Of a stretch of DNA of 64,000 nt, positions 32,956 to 44,160 are shown piece by piece. The stretch covers positions 310,001 through 374,000 of the forward strand of contig JAMZAV010000798.1 in NCBI GenBank assembly GCA_024449915.1, written 5' to 3'. Below the pieces are notes generated by a model. The model saw only the letters and a list, made by a program, of their open reading frames with translations, had not been told where the DNA came from and ran no database searches. Origin of the DNA: Sweltsa coloradensis (Eukaryota; Arthropoda; Insecta; Plecoptera; Chloroperlidae). Position numbers and translations under genes: made by a program. Within the stretch, counting starts at the first letter, position 1, and the number at the start of each line of letters is the position of its first letter.

Positions 32956-34350
32956 GTGGGTAGCTGCTAAGAACCATAATTGTCTTCTATTTAATTGAAT
33001 CTCTTATATATTACAGGACTTGGTCAGACAGAATTAAAAGTATTAATGGTTTTTTGGTTTATAATTTAAGTGTTCACTATTTTATCAATTTTTAATAAAG
33101 CATTGGGCTAATTAAAATTATAAATTATAAGAAACTACAATTAAAAGCCTGCCCAATTTATTGAAAAAAACTTTATCAGCATTCGATTTACCACTGTGAT
33201 TTTTTTGCATGTCATTTCATACGGCATACAAACGAAAAGTTTCAATCGTTTGCATACATTTTGAATTAAAACAAATATTTATTATTGGAAATGCGGGTAT
33301 AAAAATGTTTCTCACGCTCCGCTCTCTGGTGGGATAAATATTTTAGCTAGGCTTGCACACAACAGTTGGTGGTATCAGGACGAAGATAAAGGAGTGCTCA
33401 GACTTGTATGTAGACTAAACTAACAATACGTCGGCACGTTGAAGGTTACAGACACAACACTGGCAGAGGAAGCATGCGCGACAACAGTGACTATTAGTAC
33501 ATTGCGAATAATTATACTTGTAATAGAAATAACATTTTGAGATTTTTATTACTTTTTCCATTTCAAAGAAGTCAAAATTAATTATTTTCAAGTCTATTAA
33601 TTTGCTCTCTTCAAAAATCAAATAATGATGGCTTTACATATTTTAAATTTTAATGGGTGAATCGTAGAGTTATATTTTAAAATTAAAACCGGTCTTTGAT
33701 AAACGTAATCCCAGTTCACTTCATTTGTAATAATGTAATTGTTTTATTAATTGCATTTCCCAACACCAACAGCGAAAACTATAATTATAATGACTTTGTT
33801 TACGTGTTTTGCTCTTGGCTTGACGAATATAAGTCGTACGCTTCCAAAAATACATATTAACGAGAATGCATCTTTGCATACTTTTGCCGTATCGGTCTAC
33901 AATGATGATGAGGGTTCTGCTAACGGTGACAAGTACTTTTAACATTAAATAGAAAAATAGAACAAAATATAAGTACAATCAAATACCGTTGAAAAGTCGT
34001 GTTGAAAGCTAATTATCTATGATGACTTTTCATTTATGTTGTCTTGAGAATCAACGATGTATTTTAACCATTTTGCAAAATAAGCGATACGCGTTCCGTG
34101 AATCTAGTTTCCAGTAAAAAATTCTTGAATTGTTTTGCTGATGCTTTTTCTCGTAATGCCCTGGTCGATACACAAGCAACATTCATTAAACAACGTTGGG
34201 GACAAGGAAGAACCTTCTTACACCTTTCCTTTTCCAGTAAGTTTTGTGTGCTAGTATAGTAATGTAAGCACCAAGTAATCATCACGTCACTTCGTAAAAT
34301 AATAAAACAAATCTGATTACGTAGGAATTGCCACTGTACGGTGCACTTTA
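32956..34350. other. AT-rich stretch, no gene recognised
   Basis: Overlapping frames on opposite strands at 33721-33978 and 33751-33942, and one at 34064-34285, lack any recognisable domain. Confidence 0.35.
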
Positions 34351-34351
34351 T

Positions 34352-34385
34352 TCTGTCTGTCTGTCTGTCTGTCTGTCTGCCTGCC

Positions 34386-34456
<71 letters not shown>

Positions 34457-34497
34457 GTCTGTCTGTCTGTCTGTCTGTCTGTTGTCTGTCTGCTGTC

Positions 34498-34587
<90 letters not shown>
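34352..34587 (+). repeat. (TCTG)n microsatellite, ~236 bp
   Basis: About 58 tetranucleotide units with a few interruptions (TGCCTGCC near 34378, TGTGTC near 34455, TTGTC, GCTGTCGTC near 34490-34500). It generates open frames in several registers on both strands (CLSV and TDRQ repeats), none of which is a gene. Confidence 0.95.
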
Positions 34588-36654
34588 TGAAACATGACGC
34601 CTATCTCTCTACCAAGGTGATGAAGTTATCATTACAGATGGTGTTGTGTACTAACTAACACTGTCACTCCACTCCGCCCCATGATGTAAACAATAAACAT
34701 CAGCAGTTACCCAGCGCCTGTCTAGCCGACGATTAAGCTGTTGTAGCTAAAGTGCCTACTTTTTTTTTCATAAGAATGACCGATGTGGTAATTCAACAGT
34801 TCTTAGTTGTAACGGTTGACGAAAAGTCCTACATGTGACCAACTAAAAATAATTAGGGTATAAAATGATTTATGGGACAGTACAAGTTATTTCAGCAAAA
34901 TAAATATAAATTTGTAAATAAAAGACCTTTTCTGTCCAAAAATTGTATTTTATTAATCAATCTGTTATAACAATCTCAGCATAATATTGAAGTAATTAGT
35001 GCGGGGTTTGAGGGTCAAAAGTCTGAATCAATCATAATTCGCCTATGACTGAAAACCTTGAAACCATCTTGGAGTGAGGACTGCCGGTCGCTGGTATCGG
35101 CCCGGAGACTAACCTGACATCCCTCTGTCGGTGAAGCCCGTAGCTCATTGAACCCCACTGACGACCCCTACTCAGCTAAAGGGTTATGGGTTCATGAGCA
35201 CCGAGGTTACATCTTAAAAGACTATCCGACCAATCACATCGCTTGTTTTAGTCCAAAAACGAAAAGGCCACAATAATATGAACCGTGGAAAATGTATTCG
35301 ACTTCTTATCGTGATGTTTTTCGAATGTACCTCGTTGAAAGTTAATGGTCATAAACAGTGTGTAAACCACGGATATTTAATTCTACACAAACGTTTCGCT
35401 GAGATCTCGTCCAAGTTTTTTCTTCATATGGGCACCGTAACCGTTTTAGAAGTTTGCAAAACCAGTGATTTTTTAGGAGCACTTCCTTAAACCATGAATT
35501 ATCAGATTCATCAAATTGCTCATATGTTATGATCATGTATATAAAGTCTTGTATAGATGCACTAAAAAAATGACCGGTAAAAAAAATGAGTTTGTTTTTG
35601 TAAAATCATAAAAATTGTGGAGGATTTTTTTCTGACATCTGCAATAAATTTTAGAAATCTACGACTATAGAAGAGTGAACATGTTCATTTATACTTCACA
35701 ACTATGCGAAATTGCATATCAACAGATGCAAACTGGACGCAGGGAAAGCTCCAGGAAAAATGGCAAATAAGTATCATTGAAACAGAATCGTACTTTATTA
35801 CGCTACCTGTCTTGCCTACCTATTACCATAATATAAATCCACCATCATCTAGATTAGATCTAAGCATGTAAACGATACATAAACTCACTTATCTATAAAA
35901 CGAGTTACCCTTGAACTAATTGATTGATTGATGTCTGATTACAATCTAAATTTACATATCATTTTGATACGCTAATGTTTTAGAGGTGGGGGGGGGGTGA
36001 CAAGCCACTAATGGTGATGAACTTGACCTTGGAATAGGTGGGAAGAACACCTCATCACACTTACAAGTCGGATAAGCATAATGTGTTGGCTAAAACTAGC
36101 AACACCCTAATATTGAGATACGCGATATCCTTTTAGCAACACAAAAGGTCACCCACGTCGTGGGATGTTGTGCTGCGTCTCAATTAATCCAATGAAAAAA
36201 AAGAACGATGAGTTGATGAATATAGTGGAACATAAGGATGAAGGAGAATTACAGCAATCATTGTCTTTTTAGGAATTTGAGTGCAGTGCCTTGCCTATTC
36301 GTACAACGTAGTTTAGTTAACATGTTGTGTTATAATTTGAGATTTATTAATGTAGCATTAATATTTGGAATATTTTGCATTTATCTTTCCAAATTTAACA
36401 TTTTGTAGCTCCTATTTTTTTCTTTCCACTGAAACTCTAAATGTGCGGTGTACACTTCTTATGGGGAATGATGCTTTGTAGGAATATTTCAATTCAAAAA
36501 ACGAATCAACTCGTTAGAATACAATACTAAACTAATTCGTAATGTAATATGTATGTGAAAACTTTATTTTTAGTTAAAATAGCATTGTGTTGCGTTTTCT
36601 TGATTACATGTTTGCCGATTTTGCACAAAAAAACTAAAACGCCACAAAAACGTA
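34588..36654. other. No gene recognised; possible tRNA-like fragment near 35095-35160
   Basis: CGGTCGCTGGTATCGGCCCG and GAAGCCCGTAGCTCATTGAA around 35090-35155 vaguely resemble the reverse complement of tRNA-like SINE heads. The rest is AT-rich and unassigned. Confidence 0.3.
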
Positions 36655-36738
36655 TCTCTAGGTATCGTAAATATATTCAAAGGATGCGTCCTTTTATATC
36701 CTATTCACTTTTTCTCACATGTTGTAATACAAATACTT
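36655..36738 (-). repeat. Interspersed repeat family H, copy 2
   Basis: Reverse complement matches 27912-27995 through ACATGTGAGAAAAAGTGAAT, AGGATATAAAAGGACGCATC and GAATATATTTACGA. The open frame 36549-36749 only overlaps it. Confidence 0.65.
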
Positions 36739-38666
36739 TAAAAAAATAAAGAGTAGAGTGACTGAATGGATGGGTAAAGTTTTATATTCCAATCGGTTTG
36801 AATAAAATTCAAATTAAATTTTTAATTCCTACTGGAATTCTCGGTCGTAGTTTGCATTAACTTGAGCATTGCAATCCACCTTATGCCGTGTGTCAGGTTT
36901 ATTTAAACAGCGTACATAAAGTCGCCTTGGCAATTAAGATGCCGGTCTAGACACATTGCATTCTTGCTGTCACACCTTTGAAAGTAATACAGAGACAACT
37001 CACGTACATAGCACAACACTGCTACACTTGAAGTTGGCAGAGCTAACAGTCGCAGATGTAGAATAGTCGTCGTGACGATTGTTAAGACGAAGCATCCTCT
37101 GTTATGCGCTAGATAAAATAACAGCGAAGACTCGTGGTTATTCATTTTATTTTCATCCACCTACTTTACAGACCACTGATTTTTAATTATTCAATTTACA
37201 AATTAATTCTCAATTTTCCTAAAAAGTGTATAATGGCGGGAAAACAACATGGCGTCATAATCGGCTATTACGAATTGAAAAATGGAAATTTTGTTATTAA
37301 TTAATTAATATTTTAAATAAAAATATTTCTTTAGCATTAAGTAATGTGGCAATTGTTTAAATGTATTGTTTTATCATTTCATTTTCATCATAAAATCACA
37401 AGGAAGTTTTCACCGTTTCAAACTTAGAAGTTTAATTAATCACACAATTTCCCTTGTTAAAATTACTACCACATTTATGTATTAAGTGATGTTTTTTGTT
37501 TTTGTCCCGTGTAAAACACGTTGATGTCTTGTATATATACAAAAATTATAATTGGTTTATATAATTGTTTTTAGAAAAGATTGAAATGGAATTGAATATA
37601 ATAGGACAAAAAAATTAAAATACAGGATGCCCTAAATGGCTATTGCAGATTCATTTGGTGAAAAGTGTTGACAAATCTAACTGTAGGACAATACTCAAAT
37701 TTTGCAATTTATATTCGATTTTCCAATTTGGAATATATATAGTCTTCCAATTTATACAAAGAACGAAAATTCACCAACAAAGTCGTTAATTTCTGTAAGT
37801 AACATTTTGGGTGCCACTGTTATATATGTGGGTGGCCCAGCGCCTCTCAAACCAGACCTGCACATGATACTTCCTCCAAACGTCCAAACAGCACGTGTGA
37901 AAACACTTTCGTCTTGCACAGACTTTTAAGTGATACGTGCCATTAAGTTTATTTGGGTTACGACTTATTTGGCGTTTTACCAACTAAAAGAACTACATAA
38001 TAACGTTTTAATGTTGTAACATCGTAAATACACTAGGCACACACACACAATAAACTAAATGACTCACATACGATTACTACCCTAGCCAAGAAAGTTTGGC
38101 CAATGGTTTACTTCTCATTGTTGCCGCATTTCTATGTAGATCTACTTGTTGGTGCATATGTGGGAATCGACACCACCTCTGAGCTATTTTACCTCACTCT
38201 ACTTAGAATGCACTTTTTTTCTCCTAGACGATCATGTGATGGGATATATTTTTTTATATTACCGCTATTATCAACTTAACCCTAGAACAAAATTAATTAA
38301 AAAAAATTAAAATGTAAAATATAATTTCATGAGAGCTGACTGAATCAGTGATTTCTTAAAAATGGTCAAATTTTTAATAATTATTTCAGGACTGCACATT
38401 ATTTTTAATAAACGGTTATCGAAATAATATAAAATTAATAACAGAGAAATAAATTATTGTAACAATAGTGTTAAACTAACGTTTATTTTGTTATGATAAT
38501 ATTGGAGTTATTTGGCGAGCGAAACCTGCCTGCTTATTCACATAACTTACTAGAACATGTAGGGCGTGAGTATACTTCAGATTGTGGGGTGCGGAGGTAA
38601 ACCGCTGTACTTCAAAGCTGACACAATTTAGCGTTTTTCTTTTGAGTGCGGAAAACCTTGCTAAAA
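36739..38666. other. No gene recognised
   Basis: The frame at 37702-37929 includes a GC-richer patch (ATYVGGPAPLKPDLHM-like) but no identifiable domain. I leave it uncalled. Confidence 0.35.
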
Positions 38667-38736
38667 CCACTGCCTCCTAGATGTTGCTCGTGGCTATAAC
38701 GAGGAGCCACTGCAAGCAACATCTAGGAGGCAGTGG
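38667..38736. repeat. Perfect 22-bp inverted repeat (stem-loop)
   Basis: CCACTGCCTCCTAGATGTTG + CT at 38667-38688 pairs exactly with AGCAACATCTAGGAGGCAGT + GG at 38715-38736. The 26-nt loop has an inner GTGGCT...AGCCAC pair. It is GC-balanced in AT-rich DNA. There is no run of T after it, so a bacterial-type terminator is not implied. Confidence 0.85.
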
Positions 38737-39394
38737 CTTAAACTTTCAGTCGGGATTCCCGGTGGCGTATATCGAATCGACGACTCCCGAATTAGAGTCT
38801 GGTTGACCTCTACCCCTGTTTGTTCGGTAACAACTCTGCTATTTCAACTATTTCAACGGAAATAGACAAGCATTCAAGTCAATAGTAGATAAATGTTTAT
38901 CTTATCATAATGTCACTCATGTCAGTGTACTATCTCACACGTCTATTGTATAATATTTCGAGTGTTTCAAATCACTATCGAATTATCCATGCTATCTATA
39001 GGACTCACTGCCTCTTCAATTGGATCTCCTATTATTTCATTTATTAGAGTTCTATTCTTAACTTTAATTATCTGAGAAAGATTAATATACCTCCGGCTGA
39101 ACACAATTAATTTGGTAACTTTCAACTAGTCCTGATTTGATGAAAGGTTTTTCTTTATTACAATATTATTATTGAATGATAGCTTGCCCTGACAGGGGTT
39201 CGACAAATTTGTTGTAATCATTCAATAACTATGTCCTCAAAGCGGGATTACGCTAAAAACTATATTTTTAACTATCATCCTCACAGTAGACGAATGAACG
39301 CTAGATGTCTACTATCATCCCTTGGACATTCCTTACAAAGTACCCAATCACCCTTCCTGAATATTTATTAAGAGAGTATAGGACATGCGTTTTA
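38737..39394. other. No gene recognised
   Basis: A patch at 38755-38815 (GGTGGCGTATATCGAATCGA, CCCGAATTAGAGTCTGGTTG) may be a tRNA-like SINE remnant. Nothing else could be assigned. Confidence 0.3.
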
Positions 39395-40400
39395 GGTAAA
39401 TTGCTGTTCGCTCGGCCGACTGACACCACAGGTGTTTAATTTTGAACATATGTCACAAATGTGGAAATATAGGGCTCTGCAATAACACATTCCAAATTTT
39501 GTTTTAAAATAATTTATAAAAAATAAATTAGTTTTCACAAATTTTGATTTTGTTAAAAACTCCAAAATTGACTATATTCGTGATTTTTTTCTGGTTGTTT
39601 AAAGGGGTATTTAACCACTGAACTCAAAAAATAATATATTTCATTCAGGTTAACTAGTAATGAATTTAGCAACTAACAGAAAAATTATTGTGGCCACCAT
39701 GACCTCCCAAAAATTGTCTAACATGACAATTTTCGAGCTAGGTCCCATCGGCAAAAATCTCCCATAAGAAATAACATGGGGACGATCTTTATGCCCCGTG
39801 ACCTTGGAGGATTTTGATCCAAAAAAATATTGGCCATTATTGACGTACTCGACAACCTTTTCTGTAAATTCTCTATATTTTGTTTTGTAATTTGGGCAAG
39901 TAGTTCGGTCAAAATATGCTGATTACCAAGATGGGGTGTGATTTTGGAATGCATATTTTTGCGTGTTTGAGGGTATATTTGGGCACAGTTTCAAGACACG
40001 ATGTTATAAAGGGGCATTTTAGATTGGTACTATGCTCTTGTATCTATGTGGACCAAAAAAGAAGCAGGTTAAAGCCGATTTAGGAAATTTTCCAAAACAC
40101 CAATTTTCGCCAATTTCTGGATCAAAAAAATTAAAAAATTCGTGTTAAATCACAGTTACAAGAATTTTTTTTTAAACGGTCATTTTAGTGTAGTATTGTG
40201 CTATAGATCACGTGGTAAAAATAATTTTTGGGGTTTTTAGCCCCTTTAAGACAAAATTTTGAAAATCTATTACCGCAGGGCTGTCCATGTATGCTTTATT
40301 GACAACTACTAAAGTTTCATAAACGTTGGATGTACCTTGGCCGAGCGAATAGCTATTTGTTAACTGCCAAATGTGTCCCATTCCCTCTTATGTCACCTGG
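39395..40400 (+). mobile_element. Repeat family E, full-length copy
   Basis: Ends carry an 11-bp inverted TTCGCTCGGCC (near 39408) and GGCCGAGCGAA (near 40340), with CTGACACCACAGGTGTTTAA just inside the left end. The right part shares CTGTCCATGTATGCTTTATT and AACTGCCAAATGTGTCCCAT with 26640-26935. The interior (39600-40130) is shared, inverted, with 51790-52370, and 39720-39830 with 5405-5550. There is no coding capacity beyond a 78-codon chance frame. It looks like a non-autonomous DNA element of about 1 kb. Confidence 0.7.
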
Positions 40401-41154
40401 GGCTAGATTTCTGTACAATCATGTTCGCAGAGCTTAGGCTAAAGCGAGAACGTATATCTGTTATTTCCAGCGGTAATATAGGTAGCTATCTTCTCGTGGT
40501 TCGCTTAATTACCCCGGTGAACAGCCGACAGTGAACCTTTTCTGATATATGATTGGCTGGGGTTCAAATATGTTGAAAGTTTCTGGGGTTAGCAAGACCA
40601 CAAAAAGCTTTTAACCTTAAAAAAAAGTTACTAAAAAAATAGTATCTGGTACCTGTGCCATGGGGACCTCACCAATATAACTTATTTCTACCCATAGCAA
40701 GCATTTATACGAAAAATACATTTTAGGAACTTAGCTCTTGTGAATGAGGTTTTCATCGAATGACAACCCGACATAAATGTGGTATATTATCGACTTCAAC
40801 CATCGTATCACTAGTTTCTAATTGACACTTACTAATTAGTAATTACCAGTTTGAATACAAACCGCCTACGCTTCATTCACTCCTAATCAATCGTTAATGT
40901 GATGAGTCCATGAGGTTTCACAGACTGTGCCAGCACCGCGGCTGATTGTGAGTTTGAACAAGCATGGAGCGAGAATTAATTGTTCTGTTTGACAATACCA
41001 AGTCAAGAACACAAAAATATATAGTATGAATTTATCGTTGCTGTTCTTCAAGTTCTAAATCATTAAGCATATTTTTAAAACCATGGTCTTCCTGTCTTTG
41101 AATTGGAGGAGCAGATAACAATAATACCAATCTTTTAAGATAAAGTAGTTGGTG
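40401..41154. other. No gene recognised
   Basis: A GC-richer patch at 40395-40540 holds no recognisable coding or repeat unit. Confidence 0.35.
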
Positions 41155-41405
41155 GAGCATAGTGAGAACTTTAGCAATGTACTATCCCCTAAAAAATAGT
41201 ATGGGTGTTGTTTGTTTGTTTTTGTATTTTGTTTCGGCTACTCTTTCTAGAAGCTACTGATCTTGATGAGGTTTTCAGTTAACCTTCGAATCCTATTATC
41301 TTAAACCTGCTCTGGTTTTCGAGACAATCGAAGAAATCTTTTCCATAGCAATCGTGTTTTCTTTAGATTAACCATCTTTTGTGCATCATTTTGTGTGTAG
41401 CTTCC
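41155..41405 (-). repeat. Degenerate R1-related repeat, copy 6
   Basis: GATCTTGATGAGGTTTTCAG, AACCTTCGAATCCTATTATC, GAGACAATCGAAGAAATC and ATAGCAATCGT parallel the interior of R1 copies 1 and 5 (GATCTTGATGAAAATTTGAG, ACCTTCG, ACAATCGAAGAAATATTTC, AATCGTA). The TTGGATGAGCG ends are not preserved. Confidence 0.5.
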
Positions 41406-41684
41406 ATATTTATACCCACCCGCCTTAAAACAAATTGCGTGCGGTGTTTCCTTGCAATTTTATTTTAATTATGACATAAATGTAAAATTAAAATCAATGA
41501 TGTGAACTGGTCAGAAAATGTAAGAACACATCGATAATTCATTAATAGGGCATAAACAAACCTTGGTTTCTGTAAAAATAAAAAAAAACTTTGCATCGTT
41601 TCCAAAAATATATTTCAATGATATCGCATGTAGCACAAAAAAGATTTCAGGTATATACCATAGTCATAAATTGAAGTCAATTTC
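41406..41684. other. AT-rich linker, no feature recognised
   Basis: No assignable content. The 86-codon frame at 41563-41823 runs into the next SINE fragment. Confidence 0.35.
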
Positions 41685-41770
41685 ACAAGCTGAAACCCCC
41701 AGCTTGAATCGGGAATTGAACCCGGAACATTCTGCAAAGGAAGCAGCAAGTAAACCCATAGGAGCAACGA
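41685..41770 (-). repeat. tRNA-derived SINE fragment (family D)
   Basis: The minus strand reads TGGGTTTACTTGCTGCTTCC then TTTGCAGAATGTTCCGGGTT and CAATTCCCGATTC. This is the same A-box / GCAGAA / B-box order as 32880-32955, next to a short AGCTGAAACCCCCAGCTT hairpin. Confidence 0.55.
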
Positions 41771-43063
41771 ACTATACAAGAGACGGATATAATTGTGATG
41801 GAATTAATATATTCCCTGTGTAAATAGAATTAGTAACTGTTTTTTTGTTGTAAATGTTTTTAAAAAGTCTTTTCATCTCGATACAAGAACTAAACATGAC
41901 CAGTTCGCAGTGTGCGTATTGCATTAATGCATAGAATGCCAAGTGCTTGTTTCAGCACATTGACATTAGCATAATGCATACGTATATGTATACATGCTCT
42001 TAAACGTTTTGTTTTTCTCTCAATTGAAATTATGTGCACGTGTTGTATAAAGGCGGGTGTGGCACTTGTACTTTCGCGCGTAGACGTTACTATAATAATG
42101 CGCGATAAATAACCAAGCGTAGATGGCTATTGTCTAGTAAAACTTGGTTCTACGGCCCAAGGTTCAAAGGAATTGTGCTTCTTTATCTTCAATCACGTAT
42201 CTTATTTATCTTATATCATCATTCACTGATCGTATATAATGATTATACCATACTATATTTAACTCCATGATTATACTATCCTAGCCAAAAACTTGGACGT
42301 GCATCGCCAGTACCATAATTATTTTGTCATTAAAATTGTCTACTACTATGGTAATAAAGTTCTGATTCCTTGACGAATGACAAGTGTACACATTTCTGTT
42401 AGAAATGTTAACAGGAATTTTCCTAAACGACTGAAGCTCTTGTTCAATACCTTTTTTAAAATTAAGTGATGACTCTGTGTAAGAAAGAATACAAAAGGGT
42501 AATCATTGTATTTTCAGCACTCTTTCGTTTTGTTGTTTTTTGTTTGACTGTACGTTTTAAAATAAGTGCAATTTTTCGTTTCGTAAAATCGTAATTTTAT
42601 AAATCATTATACTTTCAATTGTATTAACTATGTTAGCCTACACTCTGTGTTTAATAGAATTTGTACAATGTCCATTTATTATGAACATTATGAACATGAA
42701 CTCGTCACCTCCACCAACAAAATTTTTCGTTTAAATATACGTATTATATTATGTTTGTATCTTCTTTGACGTTGTGTTGATTATTAAATAGCTTCGCTCC
42801 CTCTTTTGGATTCTCCATTATCCGTATTTTGTTGATTTTAGTCCGTTATCAAGTTGATATTATAATATAAAAGCAGTGATTAAATAAAATATCGCCTCTG
42901 AAATGCCATTCTTGTAACTGAGTGACTCGAGAAGTATTTATTTCATATTTACTTTACACACCTCAATATTTCTTACATCATCTTGACAACATGATGTAAA
43001 CAAGAAATTCTGCACCATTGAACAGTACGAGAAAACTCTTCAAATTCGCGCCGGCGAATAAGA
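41771..43063. other. No gene recognised
   Basis: A CACCTCCACCAAC block near 42708 may be a family C fragment. Otherwise unassigned. Confidence 0.35.
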
Positions 43064-43087
43064 GTTGTGAGTTGTGAGTTGTGAGTA
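43064..43087 (+). repeat. (GAGTTGT)n short tandem repeat
   Basis: Three to four GAGTTGT units in a row. Confidence 0.8.
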
Positions 43088-44122
43088 AACCACTTGACAA
43101 GTCTGTAGTTTCAACCGCTAATGGACTAGACGACATGTGTGCTCAAACTCAAAGCCCGACCTTCTGGTCCTCATTGTGGGAGATTGTGTTAATTATTCTT
43201 CCAGATACTAAAGCCGAGATCTAGAGGCAAAGGCGGACGACTGATATGCATCGCGTAGAAATTAGACGGGACGGGAGTGTGTTGGTTTGGTTGGTGCATC
43301 ATCGCTATATAAATTGTGTGTTTTTGTGTGTGTGGAAATGTGTATTTTTCGTCTGGGCAATGCATGGTTGATGGCATAATCTCAGTTTGTGGTCAGCTGT
43401 CGGCTTGTGTACTTGATTGCATTCTATATGGAATATTATTTGATATTTAACTGGGCGCTTTCCACAACACACTTAGTCGAAAAGTATTTTTATGTTGCTT
43501 AGCGAAAAATGCAAATAAAAAACACTTCTGTAGGTAGCTGTTTTCAGTTTTTGCAAATTTTCACAAAAACACATAAATTACACATAAATTAATTAAAACT
43601 TAGCACATTAACATCAGTCAAATGACAAAAAATATAAGAATTATTTAAATGCTCTCCCTTAGACTAGGAATCGGATTACTAATCGCCACGGCCTATACAT
43701 TGTTTTACGTAATACATCCTTAGTAGAAGAGTTGGTCTATTGAGTAAATTTTGTACTGGGTTAAGATTTTAATTAAGTTAATAGAAATATCGTGGCATAT
43801 TATTGTTTTCTTTTTTCGCAGTGTACAGAAAATTAAGAACCATTAAATTCAATAGTAATTCAATATTGAAAATATTGTGTTAAAATAATCCAATGTCTAG
43901 CGATAGAAACCAAAGATTTTTTTAAAACCATCAATCATCCTACAACTGGGCACATTATAATATCTCTAAATGTAAAAATAAAAAAGTCTTTAAATAAATA
44001 AATAAAATAAATAACAATAAAGTCACCATTTGAGCTTGCACTGAAAATGGATATTGTGTACATCACAAAGCACAGACAAGATTCTGTTACGAAAAGAAAA
44101 TATGTTTGCCCCACAATTATGG
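43088..44122. other. AT-rich stretch, no gene recognised
   Basis: An AATAAATAAATAAAATAAAT run lies at about 43995-44015. No coding signal. Confidence 0.35.
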
Positions 44123-44160
44123 ATTGATTGATTGATTAATTGATTGATTGATTGATTGTG
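44123..44160 (+). repeat. (GATT)n microsatellite
   Basis: About nine GATT units with one AATT interruption. Confidence 0.9.

Noticed and set aside
34317..34658. Long open frames on both strands with CLSV or TDRQ repeats
   Set aside because: They are translations of the (TCTG)n microsatellite in different frames.
37702..37929. 75-codon frame with a GC-richer GGPAPLKPDLHM-like patch
   Set aside because: No homologous family is recognised, there are no splice or conservation cues, and its length is within chance expectation.
38667..38736. Intrinsic transcription terminator
   Set aside because: The strong stem-loop has no trailing T run, and the sequence is eukaryotic.
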